Shown: positions 9,341 to 22,100 of the stretch, in pieces
How the letters are laid out: each line of letters starts with the position of its first letter
Numbering within the stretch: position 1 is the stretch's first letter
Assembly (NCBI RefSeq): GCF_050003625.1
Contig: NC_134397.1
Location: forward strand, 192,221,063-192,285,062
Direction: 5' to 3'
Source: Haematobia irritans
Lineage: Eukaryota; Arthropoda; Insecta; Diptera; Muscidae
Length of the DNA: 64,000 nt
Notes under the pieces: model-generated
Seen by the model: only the letters and a program-made list of their open reading frames with translations
The model's database searches: none
Told to the model about the DNA's origin: nothing
Position numbers and translations under genes: made by a program

Positions 9341-9344
9341 CCTG
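9329..9344 (-). repeat. Right terminal inverted repeat of the hAT-like element
   Basis: Read on the minus strand this is CAGGGATCCGGAGCGG. It has the canonical CAG start and pairs with 5570-5585. It continues inward into GGAGCG repeats. Confidence 0.8.
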
Positions 9345-9352
9345 ATTTAAGG
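9345..9352. repeat. Target-site duplication, right copy (ATTTAAGG)
   Basis: This is a perfect match to 5562-5569 and directly abuts the right inverted terminus. The bases 'gcat' that precede the left copy in the monomer are absent here (the island ends 'ccctg'), which fixes the duplication at eight bases. Confidence 0.85.
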
Positions 9353-9649
9353 AGATATGGGCAAAAGAAGTTTTTCATATAAAAATTTCAATTTTTTTAG
9401 ATTGTGGGTGGATTTTTCAATTTTTTGGGGGTGGTCACGAATTAAAGTCCTTTTAGCTCTAGGACGCATATTTAAGGAGATATGGGCAAAAGAAGCTTTT
9501 CATATAAAAATTTCAATTTTTTTAGGTTTTGGGAGGATTTTTCAATTTTTTGGGAGTGGTCACGAATTAAAGTCCTTTTCGCTCTAGGACGCTTAGTTTA
9601 GGAGATATGGGCAAAAGAAGTTTTTCATATAAAAATTGCAATTTTTTTA

Positions 9650-9890
9650 GATTTTGGGTGGATTTTTCAATTTTTTGGGGGTGGTCACGAATTAAAGTCC
9701 TTTTCGCTCTAGGACGCATATTTGAGGAGATATGGGCAAAATAAATTTTTCATATAAAAATTTAAATTTTTTTAGGTTTTGGGTGGATTTTTCAATTTTT
9801 TGGGGGTGGTCACGAATTAAAGTCCTTTTCGCTCTAGGACGCTTAGTTTAGGAGATATGGGCAAAAGAAGTTTTTGATATAAAAATTTCA
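9650..9890. repeat. Linked-variant cassette, example (form 1)
   Basis: Like the form 2 cassette but with 'gggggtggtc', 'ttttcgctct' and 'gatatgggc' instead of 'ggggatggtc', 'ttttagctct' and 'gatacgggc'. It keeps 'catatttgagg', 'aaaataaatttttcat' and 'tttttgatat'. It recurs near 11470, 13460, 14470, 15430, 54600, 57105 and 57980. It is probably the older state, from which form 2 arose by three substitutions. Confidence 0.7.
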
Positions 9891-12800
9891 ATTTTTTTAG
9901 GTTTTGGGTGGATTTTTCAATTTTTTGGGGGTGGTCACGAATTAAAGTCCTTTTCGCTCTAGGACGCTTAGTTTAGGAGATATGGGCAAAAGAAGTTTTT
10001 CATATAAAAATTTCAACTTTTTTAGGTTTTGGGTGGATTTTTCAATTTTTTGGGGGTGGTCACGAATTAAAGTCCTTTTCGCTCTAGGACGCTTAGTTTA
10101 GGAGATATGAGCAAAAGAAGTTTTTTATATAAAAATTGCATTTTTTTTAGGTTTTGGGTGGATTTTTCAATTTTTTGTGGGTGGTCACGAATTAAAGTCC
10201 TTTTCGCTCTAGGACGCTTAGTTTAGGAGATATGGGCAAAAGAAGTTTTTCATATAAAAATTTCAATTTTGTTAGGTTTTGGGTGGATTTTTCAATTTTT
10301 TGGGGGTGGTCACGAATTAAAGTCATTTTCGCTCTAGGACGCATATTTAAGGAGATATGGGCAAAAGAAGTTTTTCATATAAAAATTTAAATTTTTTTAG
10401 GTTTTGGGTGGATTTTTCAATTTTTTGGGGGTGGTCACGAATTAAAGTCCTTTTCGCTCTAGGACGCTTAGTTTAGGAGATATGGGCAAAAGAAGTTTTT
10501 CATATAAAAATTTCAATTTTTTTAGGTTTTGGGTTGATTTTTCAATTTTTTGGGGGTGGTCACGAATTAAAGTCCTTTTCGCTCTAGGACGCTTAGTTTA
10601 GGAGATATGGGCAAAAGAAGTTTTTCATATAAAAATTTCAACTTTTTTAGGTTTTGGGTGGATTTTTCAATTTTTTGGGGGTGGTCACGAATTAAAGTCC
10701 TTTTCGCTCTAGGACGCTTAGTTTAGGAGATATGGGCAAAAGAAGTTTTTTATATAAAAATTGCATTTTTTTAGGTTTTGGGAGGATTTTTCAATTTTTT
10801 GGGGGTGGTCACGAATTAAAGTCGTTTTCGCTCTAGGACGCTTAGTTTAGGAGATATGGGCAAAAGAAGTTTTTCATATAAAAATTTCAATTTTTTTAGG
10901 TTTTGGGTGGATTTTTCAATTTTTTTGGGGTGGTCAGGAATTAAAGTCCTTTTCGCTCTAGGACGCATATTTAAGGAGATATGGGCAAAAGAAGTTTTTC
11001 ATATAAAAATTTCAATTTTTTTAGATTTTGGGTGGATTTTTCAATTTTTTGGGGGTGGTCACGAATTAAAGTCCTTTTCGCTCTAGGACGCATATTTAAG
11101 GAGATATGGGCAAAAGAAGTTTTTCATATAAAAATTTTAATTTTTTTAGGTTTTGGGTGGATTTTTAAATTTTTTGGGGATGGTCACGAATTAAAGTCCT
11201 TTTCGCTGTAGGACGCATATTTAAGGAGATATGGGCAAAAGAGGTTTTCATATAAAAATTTAAATTTTTTTAGGTTTTGGGAGGATTTTTCAATTTTTTG
11301 GGGGTGGTCACGAATTAAAGTCCTTTTCGCTCTAGGACGCTTAGTTTAGGAGATATGGGCAAAAGAAGTTTTTCATATAAAAAGTGCCATTTTTTTAGAT
11401 TTTGGGTGGATTTTTCAATTTTTTGGGGGTGGTCACGAATTAAAGTCCTTTTCGCTCTAGGACGCATATTTGAGGTGATATGGGCAAAATAAATTTTTCA
11501 TATAAAAATTTAAATTTTTTTAGGTTTTGGGTGGATTTTTCAATTTTTTGGGGGTGGTCACGAATTAAAGTCCTTTTCGCTCTAGGACGCTTAGTTTAGG
11601 AGATATGGGCAAAAGAAGTTTTTGATATAAAAATTTCAATTTTTTAGGTTTTGGGTGGATTTTTCAATTTTTTGGGGGTGGTCACGAATTAAAGTCCTTT
11701 TCGCTCTAGGACGCTTAGTTTGGGAGATATGGGCAAAAGAAGTTTTTCATATAAAAATTTCAATTTTTTTAGGTTTTGGGTTGATTTTTCAATTTTTTTC
11801 GGGTGGTCAGGAATTAAAGTCCTTTTCGCTCTAGGACGCGTATTTAAGGTGATATGGGCAAAAGAAGTTTTTCATATAAAAATTTCAATTTTTTTAGATT
11901 TTGGGTGGATTTTTCAATTTTTTGGGGGTGGTCACGAATTAAAGTCCTTTTCGCTCTAGGACGCATATTTAAGGAGATATGGGCAAAAGAAGTTTTTCAT
12001 ATAAAAATTTAAATTTTTTTAGGTTTTGGGTGGATTTTTCAATTTTTTGGGGGTGGTCACGAATTAAAGTCCTTTTCGCTCTAGGACGCTTAGTTTAGGA
12101 GATATGGGCAAAAGAAGTTTTTCATATAAAAATTTCAATTTTTTTAGGTTTTGGGTGGATTTTTCAATTTTTTTGGGGTGGTCAGGAATTAAAGTCCTTT
12201 TCGCTCTAGGACGCATATTTAAGGAGATATGGGCAAAAGAAGTTTTTCATATAAAAATTTCAATTTTTTTAGGTTTTGGGTGGATTTTTCAATTTTTTGG
12301 GGGTGGTCACGAATTAAAGTCCTTTTCGCTCTAGGACGCTTAGTTTAGGAGATATGGGCAAAAGAAGTTTTTCATATAAAAATTGCAATTTTTTTAGGTT
12401 TTGGGTGGATTTTTCAATTTTATGGGGGTGGTCACGAATTAAAGTCCTTTTCGCTCTAGGACGCATATTTAAGGAGATATGGACAAAAGAAGTTTTTCAT
12501 ATCAAAATTTCAATTTTTTTAGGTTTTGGGTGGATTTTTCAATTTTTTGGGGGTGGTCACGAATTAAAGTCCTTTTCGCTCTAGGACGCTTAGTTTAGGA
12601 GATATGGGCAAAAGAAGTTTTTCATATAAAAATTTCAACTTTTTTAGGTTTTGGGTGGATTTTTCAATTTTTTGGGGGTGGTCACGAGTTAATGTCCTTT
12701 TCGCTCTAGGACGCATATTTAAGGAGATATGGGCAAAATAAGTTTTTCATATAAAAATTGCAATTTTGTTAGGTTTTGGGTGGATTTTTAAATTTTTTGG

Positions 12801-14755
12801 GGATGGTCACGAATTAAAGTCCTTTTCGCTCTAGGACGCATATTTAAGGAGATATGGGCAAAAGAAGTTTTTCATATCAAAATTTCAATTTTTTTAGGTT
12901 TTGGGTGGATTTTTCAATTTTTTGGGGGTGGTCACGAATTAAAGTCCTTTTCGCTCTAGGACGCTTAGTTTAGGAGATATGGGCAAAAGAAGTTTTTCAT
13001 ATAAAAATTTCAATTTTTTTAGGTTTTGGGTGGATTTTTCAATTTCTTTGGGGTGGTCAGGAATTAAAGTCCTTTTCGCTCTAGGACGCATATTTAAGGA
13101 GATATGGGCAAAAGAAGTTTTTCATATAAAAATTTAAATTTTTTTAGATTTTGGGTGGATTTTTCAATTTTTTGGGGGTGGTCACGAATTAAAGTCCTTT
13201 TCGCTCTAGGACGCATATTTAAGGAGATATGGGCAAAAGAAGTTTTTCATATAAAAATTTAAATTTTTTTAGGTTTTGGGTGGATTTTTCAATTTTTTGG
13301 GGGTGGTCACGAATTAAAGTCCTTTTCGCTCTAGGACGCTTAGTTTAGGAGATATGGGCAAAAGAAGTTTTTCATATAAAAATTGCAATTTTTTTAGGTT
13401 TTGGGTGGATTTTTCAATTTTTTGGGGGTGGTCACGAATTAAAGTCCTTTTCGCTCTAGGACGCATATTTGAGGAGATATGGGCAAAATAAATTTTTCAT
13501 ATAAAAATTTCAATTTTATTAGGTTTTGGGTGGATTTTTCAATTTTTTGGGGGTGGTCACGAATTAAAGTCCTTTTCGCTCTAGGACGCTTAGTTTAGGA
13601 GATATGGGCAAAAGAAGTTTTTGATATAAAAATTTCAATTTTTTTAGGTTTTGGGTGGATTTTTAAATTTTTTGGGGGTGGTCACGAATTAAAGTCCTTT
13701 TCGCTCTAGGACGCTTAGTTTGGGAGATATGGGCAAAAGAAGTTTTTCTTATAAAAATTGCAATTTTGTTAGGTTTTGGGTGGATTTTTAAATTTTTTGG
13801 GGATGGTCACGAATTAAAGTCCTTTTCGCTCTAGGACGCATATTTAAGGAGATATGGGCAAAAGAGGTTTTCATATAAAAATTTAAATTTTTTTAGGTTT
13901 TGGGTGGATTTTTCAATTTTTTGGGGGTGGTCACGAATTAAAGTCCTTTTCGCTCTAGGACGCTTAGTTTAGGAGATATGGGCAAAAGAAGTTTTTCATA
14001 TAAAAATTTCAATTTTTTTAGGTTTTGGGTGGATTTTTCAATTTTTTTGGGGTGGTCAGGAATTAAAGTCCTTTTCGCTCTAGGACGCATATTTAAGGAG
14101 ATATGGGCAAAAGAAGTTTTTCATATAAAAATTTCAATTTTTTTAGATTTTGGGTGGATTTTTCAATTTTTTGGGGGTGGTCACGAATTAAAGTCCTTTT
14201 CGCTCTAGGACGCATATTTAAGGAGATATGGGCAAAAGAAGTTTTTCATATAAAAATTTAAATTTTTTTAGGTTTTGGGTGGATTTTTCAATTTTTTGGG
14301 GGTGGTCACGAATTAAAGTCCTTTTCGCTCTAGGACGCTTAGTTTAGGAGATATGGGCAAAAGAAGTTTTTCATATAAAAATTGCAATTTTTTTTAGGTT
14401 TTGGGTGGATTTTTCAATTTTTTGGGGGTGGTCACGAATTAAAGTCCTTTTCGCTCTAGGACGCATATTTGAGGAGATATGGGCAAAATAAATTTTTCAT
14501 ATAAAAATTTCAATTTTTTTAGGTTTTGGGTGGATTTTTCAATTTTTTGGGGGTGGTCACGAATTAAAGTCCTTTTCGCTCTAGGACGCTTAGTTTAGGA
14601 GATATGGGCAAAAGAAGTTTTTGATATAAAAATTTCAATTTTTTTAGGTTTTGGGTGGATTTTTAAATTTTTTGGGGGTGGTCACGAATTAAAGTCCTTT
14701 TCGCTCTAGGACGCTTAGTTTGGGAGATATGGGCAAAAGAAGTTTTTCATATAAA

Positions 14756-14806
14756 AATTTCAATTCAATTAAAGTCCTTTTCAATTAAAGTCCTTTTCGC
14801 TCTAGG
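14756..14806. repeat. Truncated monomer with duplicated 'caattaaagtcctttt'
   Basis: The T-rich and G-rich half of the monomer, between 'aatttcaatt' and 'aaagtcc', is deleted. The 16-base motif 'caattaaagtcctttt' then appears twice in a row before the normal 'cgctctagg' continues. The junction sits at short 'caatt' homologies, consistent with slippage or microhomology repair. Confidence 0.85.
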
Positions 14807-17800
14807 ACGCATATTTAAGGTGATATGGGCAAAAGAAGTTTTTCATATAAAAATTTAAATTTTTTTAGATTTTGGGTGGATTTTTCAATTTTTTGGGGGT
14901 GGTCACGAATTAAAGTCCTTTTCGCTCTAGGACGCTTAGTTTAGGAGATATGGGCAAAATAAGTTTTTCATATAAAAATTTCAATTTTTTTAGGTTTTGG
15001 GTGGATTTTGCAATTTTTTGGGGGTGGTCACGAATTAAAGTCCTTTTCGCTCTAGGACGCTTAGTTTAGGAGATATGGGCAAAAGAAGTTTTTCATATAA
15101 AAATTTCAATTTTTTTAGATTTTGGGTGGATTTTTCAATTTTTTGGGGGTGGTCACGAATTAAAGTCCTTTTCGCTCTAGGACGCATATTTAAGGAGATA
15201 TGGGCAAAAGAAGTTTTTCATATAAAAATTTAAATTTTTTTAGGTTTTGGGTGGATTTTTCAATTTTTTGGGGGTGGTCACGAATTAAAGTCCTTTTCGC
15301 TCTAGGACGCTTAGTTTAGGAGATATGGGCAAAAGAAGTTTTTCATATAAAAATTTCAATTTTTTTAGGTTTTGGGTGGATTTTTCAATTTTTTGGGGGT
15401 GGTCACGAATTAAAGTCCTTTTCGCTCTAGGACGCATATTTGAGGAGATATGGGCAAAATAAATTTTTCATATAAAAATTTAAATTTTTTTAGGTTTTGG
15501 GTGGATTTTTCAATTTTTTGGGGGTGGTCACGAATTAAAGTCCTTTTCGCTCTAGGACGCTTAGTTTAGGAGATATGGGCAAAAGAAGTTTTTGATATAA
15601 AAATTTCAATTTTTTTAGGTTTTGGGTGGATTTTTCAATTTTTTGGGGGTGGTCACGAATTATAGTCCTTTTCGCTCTAGGACGCTTAGTTTAGGAGATA
15701 TGGGCAAAAGAAGTTTTTGATATAAAAATTTAAATTTTTTTAGGTTTTGGGTGGATTTTTCAATTTTTTGGGGGTGGTCACGAATTAAAGTCCTTTTCGC
15801 TCTAGGACGCTTAGTTTGGGAGATATGGGCAAAAGAAGTTTTTCATATAAAAATTTCAATTTTTTTAGGTTTTGGGTGGATTTTTCAATTTTTTTGGGGT
15901 GGTCAGGAATTAAAGTCCTTTTCGCCATAGGACGCATATTTAAGGTGATATGGGCAAAAGAAGTTTTTCATATAAAAATTTAAATTTTTTTAGATTTTGG
16001 GTGGATTTTTCAATTTTTTGGGGGTGGTCACGAATTAAAGTCCTTTTCGCTCTAGGACGCATATTTAAGGAGTATGGGCAAAAGAAGTTTTTCATAAAAA
16101 AATTTCAATTTTTTTAGGTTTTGGGTGGATTTTGCAATTTTTTGGGGGTGGTCACGAATTAAAGTCCTTTTCGCTCTAGGACGCTTAGTTTAGGAGATAT
16201 GGGCAAAAGAAGTTTTTCATATAAAAATTTCAATTTTTTTAGGTTTTGGGTGGATTTTGCAATTTTTTGGGGGTGGTCACGAATTAAAGTCCTTTTCGCT
16301 CTAGGACGCTTAGTTTAGGAGATATGGGCAAAAGAAGTTTTTCATATAAAAATTTCAATTTTTTTAGATTTTGGGTGGATTTTTCAATTTTTTGGGGGTG
16401 GTCACGAATTAAAGTCCTTTTCGCTCTAGGACGCATATTTAAGGAGATATGGGCAAAAGAAGTTTTTCATATAAAAATTTCAATTTTTTTAGATTTTGGG
16501 TGGATTTTTCAATTTTTTGGGGGTGGTCACGAATTAAAGTCCTTTTCGCTCTAGGACGCATATTTAAGGAGATATGGGCAAAAGAAGTTTTTCATATAAA
16601 AATTTCAATTTTTTTAGGTTTTGGGTGGATTTTTCAATTTTTTGGGGGTGGTCTCGAATTAAAGTCCTTTTCGCTCTAGAACGCATATTTAAGGAGATAT
16701 GGGCAAAATAAGTTGTTCATATAAAAATTTCAATTTTTTTAGGTTTTGGGTGGATTTTTAAATTTTTTGGGGATGGTCACGAATTAAAGTCCTTTTCGCT
16801 CTAGGACGCATATTTAAGGAGATATGGGCAAAAGAGGTTTTCATATAAAAATTTAAATTTTTTTAGGTTTTGGGTGGATTTTTCAATTTTTTGGGGGTGG
16901 TCACGAATTAAAGTCCTTTTCGCTCTAGGACGCTTAGTTTAGGAGATATGGGCAAAAGAAGTTTTTCATATAAAAATTGCAATTTTTTTAGGTTTTAGGT
17001 GGATTTTTCAATTTTTTGGGGGTGGTCACGAATTAAAGTCCTTTTCGCTCTAGGACGCATATTTGAGGAGATATGGGCAAAAGAAGTTTTTCATATAAAA
17101 ATTTCAATTTTTTTAGGTTTTGGGTGGATTTTTCAATTTTTTGGGGGTGGTCACGAATTAAAGTCCTTTTCGCTCTAGGACGCTTAGTTTGGGAGATATG
17201 GGCAAAAGAAGTTTTTCATATAAAAATTGCAATTTTTTTAGGTTTTAGGTGGATTTTTCAATTTTTTTGGGGTGGTCAGGAATTAAAGTCCTTTTCGCTC
17301 TAGGACGCGTATTTAAGGTGATATGGACAAAAGAAGTTTTTCATATAAAAATTTAAATTTTTTTAGATTTTGGGTGGATTTTTCAATTTTTTGGGGGTGG
17401 TCACGAATTAAAGTCCTTTTCGCTCTAGGACGCATATTTAAGGAGATATGGGCAAAAGAAGTTTTTCATATAAAAATTTCAATTTTTTTAGGTTTTGGGT
17501 GGATTTTTCAATTTTTTGGGGGTGGTCACGAATTAAAGTCCTTTTCGCTCTAGGACGCTTAGTTTAGGAGATATGGGCAAAAGAAGTTTTTCATATAAAA
17601 ATTTAAATTTTTTTAGGTTTTGGGTGGATTTTTCAATTTTTTTGGGGTGGTCAGGAATTAAAGTCCTTTTCGCTCTAAGACGCATATTTAAGGAGATATG
17701 GGCAAAAGAAGTTTTTCATATAAAAATTTCAATTTTTTAGGTTTTGGGTGGATTTTTCAATTTTTTGGGGGTGGTCACGAATTAAAGTCCTTTTCGCTCT

Positions 17801-19189
17801 AGGACGCTTAGTTTAGGAGATATGGGCAAAAGAAGTTTTTCATATAAAAATTGCAATTTTTTTAGGTTTTGGGTGGATTTTTCAATTTTTTGGGGGTGGT
17901 CAAGAATTAAAGTCCTTTTCGCTCTAGGACGCATATTTAAGGAGATATGGGCAAAAGAAGTTTTTCATATCAAAATTTCAATTTTTTTAGGTTTTGGGTG
18001 GATTTTTCAATTTTTTGGGGGTGGTCACGAATTAAAGTCCTTTTCGCACTAGGACGCTTAGTTTAGGAGATATGGGCAAAAGAAGTTTTTCATATAAAAA
18101 TTTCAACTTTTTTAGGTTTTGGGTGGATTTTTCAATTTTTTGGGGGTGGTCACGAGTTAAAGTCCTTTTCGCTCTAGGACGCATATTTAAGGAGATATGG
18201 GCAAAATAAGTTTTTCATATAAAAATTGCAATTTTGTTAGGTTTTGGGTGGATTTTTAAATTTTTTGGGGATGGTCACGAATTAAAGTCCTTTTCGCTCT
18301 AGGACGCATATTTAAGGAGATATGGGCAAAAGAAGTTTTTCATATAAAAATTTCAACTTTTTTAGGTTTTGGGTGGATTTTTCAATTTTTTGGGGGTGGT
18401 CTCGAATTAAAGTCCTTTTCGCTCTAGAACGCATATTTAAGGAGATATGGGCAAAAGAAGTTTTTCATATAAAAATTGCAATTTTGTTAGGTTTTGGGTG
18501 GATTTTTAAATTTTTTGGGGATGGTCACGAATTAAAGTCCTTTTCGCTCTAGGACGCATATTTAAGGAGATATGGGCAAAAGAGGTTTTCATATAAAAAT
18601 TTAAATTTTTTTAGGTTTTGGGTGGATTTTTCAATTTTTTGGGGGTGGTCACGAATTAAAGTCCTTTTCGCTCTAGGACGCATATTTAAGGAGATATGGG
18701 CAAAAGAAGTTTTTCATATAAAAATTTCAATTTTTTTAGGTTTTGGGTGGATTTTTCAATTTTTTGGGGGTGGTCACGAATTAAAGTCCTTTTCGCTCTA
18801 GGACGCTTAGTTTAGGAGATATGGGCAAAAGAAGTTTTTCATATAAAAATTTCAATTTTTTTAGGTTTTGGGTGGATTTTTCAATTTTTTGGGGGTGGTC
18901 ACGAATTATAGTCCTTTTCGCTCTAGGACGCATATTTGAGGAGATATGGGCAAAATAAATTTTTCATATAAAAATTTAAATTTTTTTAGGTTTTGGGTGG
19001 ATTTTTCAATTTTTTGGGGATGGTCACGAATTAAAGTCCTTTTAGCTCTAGGACGCTTAGTTTAGGAGATACGGGCAAAAGAAGTTTTTGATATAAAAAT
19101 TTCAATTTTTTTAGGTTTTGGGTGGATTTTTCAATTTTTTGGGGGTGGTCACGAATTAAAGTCCTTTTCGCTCTAGGACGCTTAGTTTA

Positions 19190-22100
19190 GGAGTTATGGG
19201 CAAAAGAAGTTTTTCATATAAAAATTTCAATTTTTTTAGGTTTTGGGTGGATTTTTCAATTTTTTTGGGGTGGTCAGGAATTAAAGTCCTTTTCGCTCTA
19301 GGACGCATATTTAAGGAGATATGGGCAAAAGAAGTTTTTCATATAAAAATTTCAATTTTTTTAGATTTTGGGTGGATTTTTCAATTTTTTGGGGGTGGTC
19401 ACGAATTAAAGTCCTTTTCGCTCTAGGACGCATATTTAAGGAGATATGGGCAAAAGAAGTCTTTCATATAAAAAATTCAATTTTTTTAGGTTTTGGGTGG
19501 ATTTTTCAATTTTTTGGGGGTGGTCACGAATTAAAGTCCTTTTCGCTCTAGGACGCATATTTAAGGAGATATGGGCAAAAGAAGTTTTTCATATAAAAAT
19601 TTCAATTTTTTTAGGTTTTGGGTGGATTTTTCAATTTTTTGGGGGTGGTCTCGAATTAAAGTCCTTTTCGCTCTAGAACGCATATTTAAGGAGATATGGG
19701 CAAAATAAGTTTTTCATATAAAAATTGCAATTTTGTTAGGTTTTGGGTGGATTTTTAAATTTTTTGGGGATGGTCACGAATTAAAGTCCTTTTCGCTCTA
19801 GGACGCATATTTAAGGAGATATGGGCAAAAGAGGTTTTCATATAAAAATTTAAATTTTTTTAGGTTTTTGGTGGATTTTTCAATTTTTTGGGGGTGGTCA
19901 CGAATTAAAGTCCTTTTCGCTCTAGGACGCTTAGTTTAGGAGATACGGGCAAAAGAAGTTTTTGATATAAAAATTTCAATTTTTTTAGGTTTTGGGTGGC
20001 TTTTTCATTTTTTTGGGGGTGGTCACGAATTAAAGTCCTTTTCGCTCTAGGACGCTTAGTTTAGGAGATATGGGCAAAAGAAGTTTGTCATATAAAAATT
20101 TCAATTTTTTTAGGTTTTGGGTGGATTTTTCAATTTTTTTGGGGTGGTCAGGAATTAAAGTCCTTTTCGCTCTAGGACGCATATTTAAGGAGATATGGGC
20201 AAAAGAAGTTTTTCATATAAAAATTTCAATTTTTTTAGATTTTGGGTGGATTTTTCAATTTTTTGGGGGTGGTCACGAATTAAAGTCCTTTTCGCTCTAG
20301 GACGCATATTTAAGGAGATATGGGCAAAAGAAGTTTTTCATATAAAAATTTCAATTTTTTTAGGTTTTGGGCGGATTTTTCAATTTTTTGGGGGTGGTCA
20401 CGAATTAAAGTCCTTTTCGCTCTAGGACGCTTAGTTTAGGAGATATGGGCAAAAGAAGTTTTTCATATAAAAATTTCAATTTTTTTAGGTTTTGGGTGGA
20501 TTTTTCAATTTTTTGGGGGTGGTCACGAATTAAAGTCCTTTTCGCTCTAGGACGCATATTTAAGGAGATATGGGCAAAAGAAGTTTTTCATATAAAAATT
20601 TCAATTTTTTTAGGTTTTGGGTGGATTTTTCAATTTTTTGGGGGTGGTCACGAATTAAAGTCCTTTTCGCTTTAGGACGCTTAGTTTGGGAGATATGGGC
20701 AAAAGAGGTTGTCATATAAAAATTTAAATTTTTTTAGGTTTTGGGTGGATTTTTCAATTTTTTGGGGGTGGTCACGAATTAAAGTCCTTTTCGCTCTAGG
20801 ACGCTTAGTTTAGGAGATATGGGCAAAAGAAGTTTTTCATATAAAAATTTCAATTTTTTTAGGTTTTGGGTGGATTTTTCAATTTTTTTGGGGTGGTCAG
20901 GAATTAAAGTCCTTTTCGCTCTAGGACGCGTATTTAAGGTGATATGGGCAAAAGAAGTTTTTCATATAAAAATTTAAATTTTTTTAGATTTTGGGTGGAT
21001 TTTTCAATTTTTTGGGGGTGGTCACGAATTAAAGTCCTTTTCGCTCTAGGACGCATATTTAAGGAGATATGGGCAAAAGAAGTTTTTCATATAAAAATTT
21101 CAATTTTTTTAGGTTTTGGGTGGATTTTTCAATTTTTTGGGGGTGGTCACGAATTAAAGTCCTTTTCGCTCTAGGACGCATATTTAAGGAGATATGGGCA
21201 AAAGAAGTTTTTCATATAAAAATTTCAATTTTTTTAGGTTTTGGGTGGATTTTTCAATTTTTTGGGGGTGGTCTCGAATTAAAGTCCTTTTCGCTCTAGA
21301 ACGCATATTTAAGGAGATATGGGCAAAATAAGTTTTTCATATAAAAATTGCAATTTTGTTAGGTTTTGGGTGGATTTTTAAATTTTTTGGGGATGGTCAC
21401 GAATTAAAGTCCTTTTCGCTCTAGGACGCATATTTAAGGAGATATGGGCAAAGGAGGTTTTCATATAAAAATTTCAATTTTTTTAGGTTTTGGGCGGATT
21501 TTTCAATTTTTTGGGGGTGGTCACGAATTAAAGTCCTTTTCGCTCTAGGACGCTTAGTTTAGGAGATATGGGCAAAAGAAGTTTTTCATATAAAAATTTC
21601 AATTTTTTTAGGTTTTGGGTGGATTTTTCAATTTTTTGGGGGTGGTCACGAATTAAAGTCCTTTTCGCTCTAGGACGCTTAGTTTAGGAGATATGGGCAA
21701 AATAAGTTTTTCATATAAAAATTTCAATTTTTTTAGGTTTTGGGTGGATTTTTCAATTTTTTGGGGGTGGTCACGAATTGAAGTCCTTTTCGCTCTAGGA
21801 CGCTTAGTTTAGGAGATATGGGCAAAAGAAGTTTTTCATATAAAAATTGCAATTTTTTTAGGTTTTGGGTGGATTTTTCAATTTTTTGGGGGTGGTCACG
21901 AATTATAGTCCTTTTCGCTCTAGGACGCATATTTGAGGAGATATGGGCAAAATAAATTTTTCATATAAAAATTTAAATTTTTTTAGGTTTTGGGTGGATT
22001 TTTCAATTTTTTGGGGATGGTCACGAATTAAAGTCCTTTTAGCTCTAGGACGCTTAGTTTAGGAGATACGGGCAAAATAAGTTTTTGATATAAAAATTTC

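Larger units (their letters stand above)
5570..9344. mobile_element. hAT-like non-autonomous DNA transposon with nested insertions
   Basis: This 3775-bp island is the only non-satellite sequence in the window. Seen directly: an 8-bp direct duplication ATTTAAGG abuts both ends, and the ends form a 16-bp inverted repeat with one mismatch at position 2. Removing the island plus one duplication restores an uninterrupted 125-bp monomer. An 8-bp duplication with ends beginning CAGGG is typical of the hAT superfamily. The duplication also fits nnnTAnnn, the target pattern reported for the Buster branch, rather than nTnnnnAn of the Ac branch. No transposase frame is visible, so it would depend on an element elsewhere. 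Its own sequence is probably the GGAGC-rich ends; the middle is filled by at least three later or co-mobilised repeats. P and Merlin elements also make 8-9 bp duplications, but the CAGGG ends favour hAT. Confidence 0.8.

Noticed and set aside
5570..9344. Encoded hAT transposase in the island
   Set aside because: No long frame or hAT dimerisation-type region is visible between the termini, so the element is treated as non-autonomous.
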